A DNA stretch of 33,091 nt, from contig JAFWKK010000024.1 in NCBI GenBank assembly GCA_017514235.1, forward strand, positions 1-33,091. Reading direction: 5' to 3'. This DNA is from Kiritimatiellia bacterium (GTDB taxonomy: Bacteria > Verrucomicrobiota > Kiritimatiellia > RFP12 > UBA1067). Shown piece by piece: positions 8,555 to 17,272 of the stretch (the first letter of the stretch is position 1; the number at the start of each line of letters is the position of its first letter). The notes beneath the pieces are model-generated. The model was not told where the DNA came from and did not search any database. It saw only the letters and a program-made list of their open reading frames with translations. The position numbers and the translations under genes were made by a program.

Positions 8555-9499
8555 CTACGGCTCCAGCTGCGCCCATGCCGGGAGTGGCGTGCGAATTTCC
8601 GTCGGGTCGCCCGAGCCGGGGTGGCGGAATGCGGCGGAGAGGGCGTGCAGGCAATGGCCAGTCTGGTTCTCGACCGCAAAAGCTCCGTATAGTCTGTCGT
8701 TGACTATGTGAATGCCGGCGAACGCGAGTTGTGCGCGAATCTGGTGCGTGACGCCGGTGAGTATTGTGACTTCCAGGAGCGTGCGTTCCTCGCATGCGAC
8801 CGACGTGCGGCCGACCGGACGAAACGTCGTTACGGCGTGCAGCGGACGGAGCGCCGCGCACTGCGCTCGTGTCAGGCGGTTGTGGCGCAAGTCAATCATC
8901 CGGCAGAATGGGAGCGTAGGGTCGTGGGCGAGGTCGTTCTCGAGCGTGCCCCCGGCGGCAACGGCTCCCTCTACGAGCGCGAGATACGTCTTGCGGACGA
9001 TCTGCTCCGCGAACTGTGAGCGCAGGTTGTCAAATGAGGCAGCGGTGCGGGCTACAAGGACCAGCCCTGACGTGTCGGCGTCGATGCGATGCACCGCCCC
9101 CGCCATGAGGGGCCTGTCTCCAATGTCGCGGCATTCCGGGTGTCGGGCGACGACTCCGTTCATCAGCGTGCCGGTCTCGTTGTAGGCGAGCGGCTGGACG
9201 GGCATTCCGGCTGGCTTGTCGTAGGCCAGCAGCCATTCGTCTTCGAAGACGCACGGTACGCGCACGGCATGGTCGGGCATGACGCGGTTGTCTGCGTTTT
9301 CCGCCAGCCGCAGTACTTCCACCTGTTCTCCTCCGCGAAGTTTCGCGCCCTTGACGGCGCGGCACCCGTTCACCAGTACGTCGCCGGCGGCTATGGCATC
9401 GCGTACGAACGTTCGCGTGGTGGACGGGAATGCGGAGAGAAGGGCGGCATCCAGCCGGATGCCGCCCTTGACTGCAGAGATCGTCTTGCGTTCAATCAC
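8555..9499 (-). CDS. RluA-family RNA pseudouridine synthase
   Basis: This enzyme isomerises uridine to pseudouridine in rRNA or tRNA. The 314-residue product has an N-terminal S4-like RNA-binding domain (about 12-65, IRLDAALLSAF to VLVNGCRAV) and a RluA catalytic core. The motif HRIDADTSG contains the catalytic Asp (D140), although the usual HRLDRDTSG Arg is Ala here. DKPAGMPV and THQIRAQLAFAGIHIVNDRLYG are typical of the core. The start is GTG at 9499, which shares one base with the TAG of the upstream lipoprotein gene (TAGTG). That coupling is better evidence than the GTG at 9568, whose closest SD-like sequence is 13 bases away. The specific target base is unknown. Confidence 0.87.
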   Translation of the reverse strand: MIERKTISAVKGGIRLDAALLSAFPSTTRTFVRDAIAAGDVLVNGCRAVKGAKLRGGEQVEVLRLAENADNRVMPDHAVRVPCVFEDEWLLAYDKPAGMPVQPLAYNETGTLMNGVVARHPECRDIGDRPLMAGAVHRIDADTSGLVLVARTAASFDNLRSQFAEQIVRKTYLALVEGAVAAGGTLENDLAHDPTLPFCRMIDLRHNRLTRAQCAALRPLHAVTTFRPVGRTSVACEERTLLEVTILTGVTHQIRAQLAFAGIHIVNDRLYGAFAVENQTGHCLHALSAAFRHPGSGDPTEIRTPLPAWAQLEP

Positions 9500-9666
9500 T
9501 AGTCGTAACGATCCATAAGCGCGGGAGCGATAGGCGCAATGCCCTCCCAGTTGCGGTTTGAGGCCCACGGAAGATCCGTGTCCTCCGCCGTGTCGGCGAG
9601 GCAGCCTGCTAGCGCAACAAGCGCACAGGCTGCCGCAATCGCCTTAATCAGCGAAGACGATGTCAT
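9499..9666 (-). CDS. Small lipoprotein (55 residues)
   Basis: This short gene is easily overlooked. From ATG 9666 it encodes 55 residues: a short N-terminus with Lys8, a hydrophobic segment of Ala/Leu/Val, and a lipobox LAGC with the lipidated Cys at position 22. A mature acidic peptide of about 34 residues follows, containing DLPWASNRNWEG and ending in MDRYD. The start lies inside the last codons of the coiled-coil gene and the TAG overlaps the GTG of the pseudouridine synthase. It is therefore wedged between two genes with overlaps on both sides, strong support for real translation. I do not recognise a family. It is expected to be membrane-tethered after signal peptidase II processing. Confidence 0.72.
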   Translation of the reverse strand: MTSSSLIKAIAAACALVALAGCLADTAEDTDLPWASNRNWEGIAPIAPALMDRYD

Positions 9667-10774
9667 TGACGGCGAGCTTGTCCTGTTCCCAAGAGCCGAG
9701 AATGTCGCAGATGACGAAGTTCTTGCCCTTCACCTCCTGACGGAGACGGAGCCTGCCGACAAACTCGCCGGCGGGACCCTTGAAGCCCGGACGCTTCACG
9801 CTGAACTCAAGGGCCGGCAAGGCGTTGCTCGGATTGTCGCCCTTAAGCTCCTTCATCGCTTCGTCGGAGAACGATACGATCGCGAACATGTTCTCGTTGT
9901 CGGCCTCTATTACCGTGCCCTTGTCGCCGGCTGGGAGCGATGCCACAGCGGCGTTAGCCGTTCCGGCTGCAGCGGCGCCCTGGGTCTGGACAGAGTTCTT
10001 CAGCAGCTCCTTCAGCTTCTCGATCAGCTGCTTGGCCTTTTCCAACTCCTCTTCCTTCGCCGAAATCTCGTCCTTGGCGCGGGCGATCTCGTCGTTCTTC
10101 GATGAGACTTCGCTGTTGAGCTCTTCGGTCTCGGTCTTGTGCTTGAGAATCTTGCCCTCGAATTCGGACTTCTCTTCCTCAAGCTTGGTGATCTTTTCGT
10201 TAAGCTCTTCGATCGTCATCTTGTCCTGACGCGACTCGGGCTTGAGCTTGTTGACTTCGGCGACGGCGGCCTCGAGCTTCGTACGAAGGTCGGTGAGCGC
10301 GGCGCGCGTCGTGTTGAGCCGCGACTGCTGCGTCTTGGCCGAGTTGAAGAGCTGCTCCAGCATCTTGTATTCGTCGCTGTCGCGGGTCTGGGGCTGGTTG
10401 CCGTCCATTACAGGATTGCCGTCGAAGTCTCGGACGTACACGGAGCGGAGACTGTTGCGCTGCCCGTCCCAGTTATACGTCTCGAGGTTTGCCTGCTCCA
10501 GTGTCGCGGGATACTCTTCGAGGACGTTCTCCATGTCGGGGGAATCCACAGGCTTGGCCTCGACGGGAGACACGTCCTTGCGAATCTCGAAGGTCGCGTT
10601 CTTGTCTGGCTCGGCTTTTTCGATCGTGCGCGCCAGCTTCACGAGGTAGTCCTCTTGCATGCGGTTACGGTCGGTGAGCTCGGCGCGCTTGGCGTTAAGC
10701 TGTAATTCGAACCAGAGCGCTGCGGACGCGAGCGCCAGGAACACGTAAACGAGAACGTGCAGAACTTTATTCAT
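9644..10774 (-). CDS. Membrane-anchored coiled-coil envelope protein
   Basis: The product has 376 residues and an unrecognised function. An N-terminal membrane segment (about 5-22) is followed by a soluble region, a long heptad-rich coiled coil (about 135-260, rich in E, K and L), an Ala-rich hinge, and a compact C-terminal beta domain (about 283-376). That last domain resembles the small SH3-like barrel found at the C-termini of some envelope proteins, judging by the pattern GTVIEADNENMFAIV and LAVNDIVFAD. ATG 10774 is chosen because the upstream in-frame stretch crosses the promoter and the divergent tgt start. A weak AAAGGT lies about 12 bases ahead. The gene overlaps the small lipoprotein gene, so a role at the cell surface is plausible. 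Confidence 0.72.
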   Translation of the reverse strand: MNKVLHVLVYVFLALASAALWFELQLNAKRAELTDRNRMQEDYLVKLARTIEKAEPDKNATFEIRKDVSPVEAKPVDSPDMENVLEEYPATLEQANLETYNWDGQRNSLRSVYVRDFDGNPVMDGNQPQTRDSDEYKMLEQLFNSAKTQQSRLNTTRAALTDLRTKLEAAVAEVNKLKPESRQDKMTIEELNEKITKLEEEKSEFEGKILKHKTETEELNSEVSSKNDEIARAKDEISAKEEELEKAKQLIEKLKELLKNSVQTQGAAAAGTANAAVASLPAGDKGTVIEADNENMFAIVSFSDEAMKELKGDNPSNALPALEFSVKRPGFKGPAGEFVGRLRLRQEVKGKNFVICDILGSWEQDKLAVNDIVFAD

Positions 10775-10805
10775 TTCGTAGGTACCTTTTTTCTGTCTGA
10801 GGTGA

Positions 10806-10834
10806 ATGATACACAATTTTTGACTTTTCCGCAA
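10806..10834 (-). promoter_or_regulatory. Promoter for the coiled-coil/lipoprotein/pseudouridine synthase cluster
   Basis: Reading the minus strand, TTGCGG (10829-10834) and TATCAT (10806-10811) are separated by 17 bases, a good sigma-70 spacing. The promoter lies back-to-back with the tgt promoter in a 94-base divergent region, so the two may influence each other. Confidence 0.55.
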
Positions 10835-10850
10835 GTGGGAATTGTCAGAT

Positions 10851-10861
10851 TTTGGTAAAAT
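10851..10861 (+). promoter_or_regulatory. Extended -10 promoter for tgt
   Basis: TTTGGTAAAAT carries the TGG extension and the -10 TAAAAT (10856-10861). The tgt GTG at 10869 is 7 bases further on, exactly where transcription should begin. A leaderless tgt message is predicted. Confidence 0.55.
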
Positions 10862-10868
10862 ATGCGCC

Positions 10869-11978
10869 GTGAGCTTCGAGGTCATTTTAGAGGACGAACG
10901 CACGCAGGCGCGGCTCGGACGTCTCTCCACCCCGCACGGGGACGTGGAGACACCCGTTTTTATGGACGTCGGGACCTGTGCCACGGTGAAGGCCCTGGAG
11001 CCGAGGGACCTTGTCGAGACTGGCGTGCAGGTTGTGCTGGGGAACACCTACCACCTTATGCTGCGCCCCGGCGCGGATGTCGTCGCGGCTGCTGGCGGGC
11101 TGCACCGCTTCATGCGCTGGGATGGCCCTTTGCTCACCGACTCGGGCGGTTTCCAGGTTTTCTCGCTCGCGAAGATGCGCAAGCTCACCGAGGATGGCTG
11201 CCTCTTCAATTCGCACATCGACGGTCACGAGTTCTTCCTTGGTCCGAAGGAGTCGATGGCGATGCAGCGTGTCCTAGGCAGCGACATCGCGATGGTGTTC
11301 GACGAGTGCCTGCCGTACCCGTGCGACCGTGCGCGCGCCGAGAAGTCGGTGGAGCAGACGATACGCTGGGCGGAGCGCTCGAAAGCTGAGCCCCATGCCG
11401 ACGGGCAGCAGGTGTTCGGTATCGTGCAGGGTGGAGTCTACGGAGACCTTCGGAGGCGTTGCGCGGATGCGCTGACCGGAATCGGATTCGATGGCTATGC
11501 TGTCGGCGGCGTCTCAGTGGGCGAGCCGGAGGCCGAGATGTACCGCGCCGTCGAGGCGTCGGTGCCGTTCCTGCCGAAGGACAGGCCGCGCTACGTGATG
11601 GGGCTCGGCGTCATGCGCCAGATGGCGGAGTGCGTCGCGCGCGGCGTAGACATGTTCGACTGCGTAATTCCAACGCGCGTCGCGCGCCACGGCACCGCAA
11701 TCACGCGGCACGGCAACGTCGCGATCAAGGCGGCGAAGTGGACGTTCGACCAGGGACCGGTAGAGGAAGGTTGCGAATGCTACTGCTGCCGCAACTTCAC
11801 CCGCTCCTACGTGCGCCACCTGCTGAACTGCGGCGAAATACTCGGGCTTAGGCTGCTCACCATACACAACGTCTTCGCACTCAACCGGTTTATGAGGGAG
11901 ATGCGGGCCGCCCTGGCGGACGGCTCGTTCTCAGAATGGAAAGAACAAGTAAGGAAGGACACAACAGGAAATGAATAG
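10869..11978 (+). CDS. tgt: tRNA-guanine(34) transglycosylase
   Basis: This enzyme exchanges guanine 34 for the queuine precursor preQ1 in GUN-anticodon tRNAs. The 369-residue product contains DSGGFQVFSL (general acid/base Asp), GIVQGG, the nucleophile Asp in FDCVIPTR, and the zinc motif CECYCC followed about 25 residues later by the His of LLTIHN. The start is GTG 10869, giving VSFEVILEDERTQARLG, which aligns with the family N-terminus. A TTG at 10842 would start upstream of the -10 and is rejected. The stop overlaps the yajC start, the common tgt-yajC arrangement. secD and secF do not follow here. Confidence 0.95.
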   Translation: MSFEVILEDERTQARLGRLSTPHGDVETPVFMDVGTCATVKALEPRDLVETGVQVVLGNTYHLMLRPGADVVAAAGGLHRFMRWDGPLLTDSGGFQVFSLAKMRKLTEDGCLFNSHIDGHEFFLGPKESMAMQRVLGSDIAMVFDECLPYPCDRARAEKSVEQTIRWAERSKAEPHADGQQVFGIVQGGVYGDLRRRCADALTGIGFDGYAVGGVSVGEPEAEMYRAVEASVPFLPKDRPRYVMGLGVMRQMAECVARGVDMFDCVIPTRVARHGTAITRHGNVAIKAAKWTFDQGPVEEGCECYCCRNFTRSYVRHLLNCGEILGLRLLTIHNVFALNRFMREMRAALADGSFSEWKEQVRKDTTGNE

Positions 11979-12366
11979 CTCAATCATGTTCTGCGACGCG
12001 GCTCCTGCCGCAGCGCCGGCAGCAACCGCGACGGAAGTCCAGTGCGCGAAGCCCGCGCCGGGTGCGTCGCAGCAGACGTCGCAGCAGGGCGGGATGGGCA
12101 TGCTCGTGCCGATGCTGCTCATACTGGCGATCTTCTACTTCATGATGATCCGGCCCCAGCAGCGCAAGGAGAAGGAGCGCCGCCAGATGATCGACGAGCT
12201 TCGCGCCGGTGCGAAGATCGTCTTCGCCGGCGGTCTCATGGGTACCATCGTCGAGGCGACCGAGAAGACCTTCAGGGTCGAGATTGCTCCGGGAACGGTT
12301 ATCGAGATCGCCCGCAGCTGCGTCACAGGGGTCGTCCCTTCGGCGGAGGCCGAGGCGAAGAAGTAG
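11971..12366 (+). CDS. yajC: Preprotein translocase accessory subunit YajC
   Basis: YajC is a small single-pass inner-membrane protein that associates with SecDF. The product has 131 residues: an Ala/Gln-rich N-terminus, a transmembrane segment MLVPMLLILAIFYFMMIRP (about 43-61), the signature RPQQRKEKERRQM just after it, and a small conserved cytoplasmic domain with GAKIVFAGGLMGTIVE. The ATG at 11971 overlaps the tgt stop by eight bases and has AGGA just ahead, so translation is coupled. The N-terminal extension before the membrane helix is longer than in E. coli YajC. Confidence 0.93.
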   Translation: MNSSIMFCDAAPAAAPAATATEVQCAKPAPGASQQTSQQGGMGMLVPMLLILAIFYFMMIRPQQRKEKERRQMIDELRAGAKIVFAGGLMGTIVEATEKTFRVEIAPGTVIEIARSCVTGVVPSAEAEAKK

Positions 12367-12375
12367 GCGTAGCAC

Positions 12376-13251
12376 GTGGCATTTGCGCGCGGCAAGTTCG
12401 GCGTAGAGTACAATACCACGAGGCAACGGGACGACGGGTCGTCCGGCCTCGGGTGGGTGTTTGCTGTCGTCGCGATGGTCGCGTTGGTATCTTTCGCCTG
12501 GACGCTAGCCAGGCGTTTTGTTGACGAGCGGAACGATCGTGACGTCGAGCAGAGGATAGTCGCGCCCGCCCCTGCCGCGCCCGTCCCCCCTGCCCCCGCC
12601 GCCAGCAACGCGCCGCCGCCGGCCGTTGCCGGCACGCCCCCCCCTGCGCTGCCGGTCACGCTGAGGAACCGTCCGGTGAAGGCTCAGAACCTGCTGATGA
12701 GGCTGGAGGAGGCGGAGCGGCGGCACGACGTGGAGATGACAGTTTCCACGATCGAGCAGCTGCGTGCCCTCCCTGGCTCGCCTGTCGCCGACATCGACGA
12801 CAAGCTTGCGCGGCGCTTGGGTGCGCTCAACGTGTTGCGCCTTTTCTCGGAAAGGAACGGACAGTGGGTGAAGCAGGTGACGGTGAAGCGCGGCGACTCG
12901 GCCTCTCGAATAGCCGCAGAGAACGGTTCGACGCTCGCGTCGCTCGCGCGCCTCAACGGGGGCAATGTCGACAAGGTCGTGCTTGGCAGCCGCCTGTACG
13001 TCATGGACCATCCGCGCTTCAACCTGGTCATACACCGTCGCACGCGCATTGCCGACCTGTCGTTGAACGGAAAGTTCTTCCGACGCTACGATCTCGTCGG
13101 CGAAGTCCGTGGTGAGACGGGCGCATATGAGATCTCCTCAAACCCGCGCGCCGTCTGGCGGAAGATTGGGGTGGAGTTCCGCCCTGCCGACCGCTCCGAG
13201 CTGGAGCTTCTGATGCCAGCCGGCGCACGTGTGCTGGTTGCGGAAATGTAG
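12376..13251 (+). CDS. Membrane-anchored LysM-domain protein
   Basis: This is probably a peptidoglycan-binding envelope protein. The 291 residues run: a short cytoplasmic tail, a transmembrane helix (about 26-46), a Pro/Ala-rich linker (about 62-95), a helical region, a LysM domain (about 167-211, KRGDSASRIAAENG to VVLGSRLYVM), and a C-terminal part beginning FNLVIHRRTRIADLSLNGK. That C-terminal part resembles the opening strands of an L,D-transpeptidase (YkuD) domain but lacks the HGT and SHGCxR catalytic motifs. It is therefore not expected to be an active transpeptidase. The start is GTG 12376, nine bases after yajC. The stop is only 7 bases from the convergent carB stop. Confidence 0.75.
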   Translation: MAFARGKFGVEYNTTRQRDDGSSGLGWVFAVVAMVALVSFAWTLARRFVDERNDRDVEQRIVAPAPAAPVPPAPAASNAPPPAVAGTPPPALPVTLRNRPVKAQNLLMRLEEAERRHDVEMTVSTIEQLRALPGSPVADIDDKLARRLGALNVLRLFSERNGQWVKQVTVKRGDSASRIAAENGSTLASLARLNGGNVDKVVLGSRLYVMDHPRFNLVIHRRTRIADLSLNGKFFRRYDLVGEVRGETGAYEISSNPRAVWRKIGVEFRPADRSELELLMPAGARVLVAEM

Positions 13252-13258
13252 CCTGGCC

Positions 13259-16200
13259 TCAGGAACCGTGGAACGGCAGGTTGTCATGCCATTGCTGCAG
13301 CGCTTGCGGCGGCTCGCAGCCGGATTCCGATACGGTCGCCATTCCGCGGACCGCTTCGGCGAACCCTGCGAGCGTGGTGGTGACGGGAATGCCGGCGAGC
13401 GTTGCGGCAGTGCGTATCTTCAGGCTGTCGGAATGCGCGGACTCGCCGTCCTCGCGCGTATTGACGACCCACTTGACCTTGCCAAGCCTTATGAGATCCA
13501 GCGCGTTGGGTGAGCCGAGGGGGATCTTGTAAAGCGCGTTCGATTCTACGCCTGTCTTCCACAGTGCGGTGGAGGTTCCGCGCGTCGCCCAGATTTCGTA
13601 GCCGAGCTCGTTCAGCGTCTTGGCCAGACGCACCACCTCATCCTTATCCTCGTCGCGGATCGAAAGGACGACTCCTCCCTGCTCCGGGAGCGGCAGCGGG
13701 CTGCCGGCGGCGATCTGGCTCTTGTAGTAGGCCGTCGCCGCGTCGCGGCCGAAGGCCATCACCTCGCCGGTAGACTTCATTTCCGGCGTGAGCGTGATGT
13801 CCGCGCCTGGAAACTTCACGAAGGGGAAGACAGCCTCCTTGGCGCAGAAGAAGTTGCGGTTGCAGCCTGTTGCGGACGGTCTCAGCCTGTTGCCAAGAAT
13901 TGCCTTCATCTTCTCCCCGGCCATGCATCTCGCGGCAACGCCGGCGAGCGACCAGCCCACTGCCTTCGAGACGAACGGCACGGTGCGCGAGGCGCGCGGG
14001 TTCACCTCGATCATCCATATTTCGCCGTCCTTAACCGCGAGCTGTATGTTCATCAGTCCTGCTACGTGAAGCCTTTCCGCGAACTTGCGGGCGATTGACT
14101 CCACTTCACCGACCGTCTTGTCCGAAAGCGACACAGGCGGCGTGACGGCGGCTGCGTCTCCCGAATGGCAGCCGGCCGCCTCGATGTGCTCGAGTATTGC
14201 GCCGACCACGGTCGTTTCGCCGTCGGCGACGCAGTCGACGTCCAGTTCGATCGCGTGAGTCAGGAACTTGTCGATTAGGATTGGCTTGCCGTCCGAGATG
14301 CGCACGGCCTCGTCGACGTATTCGCGAAGCCTGTCCTCGTGGTAGACTATAGCCATGCCGCGTCCGCCAAGGACGAACGAGGGGCGCACGAGGACTGGGT
14401 AACCTATCTGCTCGGCGATCTTTAGCGCGTCTTCGACGGAGTGCGCGATGCCGCTCGGCGGCTGCTTTACCCCGACCTCGGCGACGAGTGCGCGGAAGAA
14501 GTCGCGGTCTTCGGCGAGTGCGATGTCGTGCGGCGACGTGCCCAGGATACACACTCCCGCCTCTTCCAGGCGTTCCGCGAGGTTGAGCGGGGTCTGCCCT
14601 CCAAACTGCACTATCGCGCCGTCACACCGCTCGCGCTCGTATATTTCCATCACATCCTCGAACGTGAGGGGTTCGAAGTAAAGGCGGTCTGAAGTGTCGT
14701 AGTCGGTCGAGACGGTCTCAGGATTCGAATTGACCATCACCACTTCGTAGCCGCGCTTCCTGAGCGAGAACGCCGCATGGCAGCAGCACCAGTCGAACTC
14801 AATGCCCTGCCCTATGCGGTTTGGTCCGCCGCCGAGGATCATGATCTTCTTCTTTTGTCCGGTGGGTTTCGATTGCTCCAGGACGCCCTTGGTCGCCATT
14901 GAATAATAAGAGTAGTAGTATGGCGTCTTGGCCTCGAACTCGCCTGCGCAAGTGTCGACTTCGCCGAACTCGGGGTGTATTCCAAGCGCGAGCCGGCTGT
15001 TCCGCACGGAATTCTCATCTGTGCCGACTGCCTTGGCGATTTCCTTGTCGCTGAAGCCGAGCGCCTTCGCCTGGCGAAGCGCGTCTTCCTCCAGCGCCTT
15101 TTCGCCCTTTGCGGTCAAAAAACCCTTGAACGCCTCGATTTCCTCCAGTTGCGTCCTGAACCATGGGTCGAAGGTCGTGGCGTCGTGTCCTGCAAGCGGG
15201 GCCTCCAGCGACCGGACGGCCTTCAGGTACGCTTGCTTGAACGTGCGGCCTATCGCCATCGCCTCGCCTACGGACTTCATCTGCGTGCCGAGTCGCTTGT
15301 CGGCTCCGGGAAACTTCTCGAACGTGAAACGCGGCACCTTTACGACTACATAGTCTAGGGCAGGCTCGAAGCAGGCGGGGGTCACTTGCGTTATGTCGTT
15401 CTTTAGCTCGTCTAGCGTGTAGCCGACGGCGAGAAGGGCGGCGATTTTCGCAATCGGGAACCCTGTCGCCTTCGATGCAAGCGCGGACGAACGCGAGACG
15501 CGCGGATTCATCTCGATGATGATTCTCCGCCCCGTCTTCGGGTTTACCGCCCACTGCACGTTGGAACCGCCGGTTTCGATGCCGATCTTCTCCAATACGC
15601 GTATCGAGTCGTTGCGCATCTCCTGGTATTCGCGGTCGGTAAGCGTCTGGATTGGCGCGACGGTGATGGTGTCGCCCGTGTGCACGCCCATCGGATCCAT
15701 GTTCTCGATGGAGCATACGATGACGGCGTTTCCCGCCTTGTCGCGCATCACCTCCATCTCGAACTCTTTCCAGCCGATAAGCGACTCCTCCACCAGCACC
15801 TCGTGGTTCAGCGACGCCTCAAGCCCCAACGTCACGATCTTGCGGAACTCGTCCGCATTGCGTGCGATGCCGCCGCCGGTGCCGCCGAGCGTGAAGCCGG
15901 GACGGATTATGAGAGGCCACGAGCCGATTCCTGTTGCGATCTTTTCCGCTTCTTCCAGCGAATGCGCGCTCCCAGACTTCGGCATGTCAAGCCCGAGTTC
16001 GGACATCGCCGCCTTGAAAAGGTTTCGGTCTTCCGCTCTTGCGATGGCTTCCGCGTTCGCCCCGATCATCTCGACGCCGCACTCGTCGAGGACGCCCGAG
16101 CGCTTCAGCCCCGTCGCGAGGTTGAGCGCGGTCTGCCCGCCGAGCGTCGGAAGAAGAGCGTCTGGACGCTCCTTGCGAATGATGGCGGAGACGGAATCGA

Positions 16201-16408
16201 CCGTCAGCGGCTCGATGTACGTAGCTTCCGCCATCTCAGGGTCGGTCATCACCGTCGCCGGATTGGAGTTGACGAGGACAATTTTATAGCCTTCCCGGCG
16301 CAGCGCCTTTACGGCCTGACAGCCAGAATAGTCAAACTCGCACCCCTGCCCGATCACTATCGGCCCCGAGCCGATAATGAGAATCTTTTTCAAGTCTGTA
16401 CGCTTCAT
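13259..16408 (-). CDS. carB: Carbamoyl-phosphate synthase large subunit
   Basis: CarB makes carbamoyl phosphate from bicarbonate, ATP and ammonia channelled from CarA, feeding arginine and pyrimidine synthesis. The 1049 residues hold two ATP-grasp halves. The first opens [20 protein letters not shown] and the second [20 protein letters not shown], each with its own ATP-grasp core ([16 protein letters not shown] and [16 protein letters not shown]). A C-terminal MGS-like allosteric domain follows (from about residue 930, [13 protein letters not shown]). The length is normal (E. coli 1073). ATG 16408 gives the family N-terminus [11 protein letters not shown]; a TTG at 16441 is less likely. carA is not in the window. 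The stop ends 7 bases from the convergent LysM gene. Confidence 0.97.
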   Translation of the reverse strand: MKRTDLKKILIIGSGPIVIGQGCEFDYSGCQAVKALRREGYKIVLVNSNPATVMTDPEMAEATYIEPLTVDSVSAIIRKERPDALLPTLGGQTALNLATGLKRSGVLDECGVEMIGANAEAIARAEDRNLFKAAMSELGLDMPKSGSAHSLEEAEKIATGIGSWPLIIRPGFTLGGTGGGIARNADEFRKIVTLGLEASLNHEVLVEESLIGWKEFEMEVMRDKAGNAVIVCSIENMDPMGVHTGDTITVAPIQTLTDREYQEMRNDSIRVLEKIGIETGGSNVQWAVNPKTGRRIIIEMNPRVSRSSALASKATGFPIAKIAALLAVGYTLDELKNDITQVTPACFEPALDYVVVKVPRFTFEKFPGADKRLGTQMKSVGEAMAIGRTFKQAYLKAVRSLEAPLAGHDATTFDPWFRTQLEEIEAFKGFLTAKGEKALEEDALRQAKALGFSDKEIAKAVGTDENSVRNSRLALGIHPEFGEVDTCAGEFEAKTPYYYSYYSMATKGVLEQSKPTGQKKKIMILGGGPNRIGQGIEFDWCCCHAAFSLRKRGYEVVMVNSNPETVSTDYDTSDRLYFEPLTFEDVMEIYERERCDGAIVQFGGQTPLNLAERLEEAGVCILGTSPHDIALAEDRDFFRALVAEVGVKQPPSGIAHSVEDALKIAEQIGYPVLVRPSFVLGGRGMAIVYHEDRLREYVDEAVRISDGKPILIDKFLTHAIELDVDCVADGETTVVGAILEHIEAAGCHSGDAAAVTPPVSLSDKTVGEVESIARKFAERLHVAGLMNIQLAVKDGEIWMIEVNPRASRTVPFVSKAVGWSLAGVAARCMAGEKMKAILGNRLRPSATGCNRNFFCAKEAVFPFVKFPGADITLTPEMKSTGEVMAFGRDAATAYYKSQIAAGSPLPLPEQGGVVLSIRDEDKDEVVRLAKTLNELGYEIWATRGTSTALWKTGVESNALYKIPLGSPNALDLIRLGKVKWVVNTREDGESAHSDSLKIRTAATLAGIPVTTTLAGFAEAVRGMATVSESGCEPPQALQQWHDNLPFHGS

Positions 16409-16414
16409 ACCTTT

Positions 16415-16441
16415 AAAATAAACGAGCATAATCTGTGCCAA
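16415..16441 (-). promoter_or_regulatory. Possible carB promoter
   Basis: On the minus strand TATTTT (16415-16420) sits 6 bases before the carB ATG, and TTGGCA (16436-16441) lies 15 bases further upstream. The spacing is short and the -10 imperfect. The distance to the start codon nevertheless matches the near-leaderless layout seen at other genes here. Confidence 0.3.
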
Positions 16442-16483
16442 ACGCGTGGCATTACATGCAACTTAATGATTCCCGATGGCGTT

Positions 16484-16500
16484 GTTACATGGAATGTAAC
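16484..16500. promoter_or_regulatory. Perfect palindrome in the carB/trkA divergent region
   Basis: GTTACAT-GGA-ATGTAAC is a perfect inverted repeat with 7-base arms and a 3-base centre, the usual form of a dimeric repressor site. A half-site-like ATTACAT lies at 16451-16457 and TTTACATTT follows at about 16516. It is placed between carB and the RCK gene, upstream of both, so it could act on either. The binding protein is unknown. Confidence 0.5.
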
Positions 16501-16570
16501 GTGCTGTTGACGTTTTTTACATTTCAAAACCGAGATTGCAGAAGCAAATGCACCCCGCCGTACCGATTTT

Positions 16571-16580
16571 TTGGTATAAT
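16571..16580 (+). promoter_or_regulatory. Extended -10 promoter for the RCK/murA operon
   Basis: TTGGTATAAT, with TATAAT at 16575-16580, lies in the same TGG context as the other promoters here. Unlike them, the ATG at 16616 is about 29 bases beyond the predicted start and has a Shine-Dalgarno (AGGAGG at about 16596), so this message is leadered. Confidence 0.6.
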
Positions 16581-16615
16581 GGCGGCGTGACTGGCAGGAG
16601 GGTAGAACACGCAGA

Positions 16616-17272
16616 ATGAAACGAATCGGAATAATAGGGGCAGGACGCTTCGGCATGTCCTTGGCAGAGTCGCTTTCCAATGCCGGGGCGGAAGTGGTCC
16701 TCATCGACCGCAACCGCCCGGCGATGCAGCAGGCGAACGAGTTTGCAAGCGCAGTGCAGGGCGATGCCACGCAGCCTCACGTGCTCGAGGAGGCCGGCTT
16801 CGGCGAGTGCGACGTGGTTGTCGTTGCAATCGGCAGCAACATCGAGGCGTCCATGATGGCGACCGCCAACTGCAAGGAACTCGGCGTGCCGAACGTCGTC
16901 TCTAAGGCGACTAGCGAGTTGCACGGCAAGATTCTCCGCCGCATCGGCGCCGATTCGGTCGTCTATCCCGACCGTGATAGTGCTCACCGCCTGGCGCGCG
17001 CGATTGCCAACCATGACGTAGTGGACTTCCTCGAAGTGTCCGAGGGCTATTCCATCGCAGAAGTGGATGTGCCGGACGGCGTCCGTGGCCGTTCTCTTGC
17101 CGAGGCCGACTTCCGCCGTAAGACAGGCGTGACGGTCCTGTGCATACGCCGCGCCGATCCCGATCCGAAGAAGCCGCGCCGAGTGATCATACCGCAGGCT
17201 TCAGACATTGTGGAGCCTGGCGATCGCCTGATAGTCTTCGGTGAGACGAAGAAGCTGGACGGGCTTTCCTGA
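16616..17272 (+). CDS. RCK/TrkA-type potassium-channel regulatory subunit
   Basis: This is a cytoplasmic nucleotide-sensing subunit of a Trk/Ktr potassium uptake system. The 218-residue protein carries one RCK-N Rossmann domain (about 1-120) with GAGRFG and the acidic end VVLIDRN, and one RCK-C domain (about 135-216). This single-copy architecture matches KtrA/KtrC rather than the doubled E. coli TrkA. No membrane partner is in the window, so the channel it regulates must be encoded elsewhere. Its TGA overlaps the murA ATG (TGATG). Confidence 0.88.
   Translation: MKRIGIIGAGRFGMSLAESLSNAGAEVVLIDRNRPAMQQANEFASAVQGDATQPHVLEEAGFGECDVVVVAIGSNIEASMMATANCKELGVPNVVSKATSELHGKILRRIGADSVVYPDRDSAHRLARAIANHDVVDFLEVSEGYSIAEVDVPDGVRGRSLAEADFRRKTGVTVLCIRRADPDPKKPRRVIIPQASDIVEPGDRLIVFGETKKLDGLS

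Noticed and set aside
9500-9568. GTG 9568 as the start of the pseudouridine synthase
   Set aside because: It would overlap the small lipoprotein gene, and its SD is badly spaced. GTG 9499 is directly coupled to the lipoprotein stop.
13212-13261. Terminator between the convergent LysM and carB genes
   Set aside because: Only 7 bases separate the stops, and no stem with a T-run is visible on either strand.
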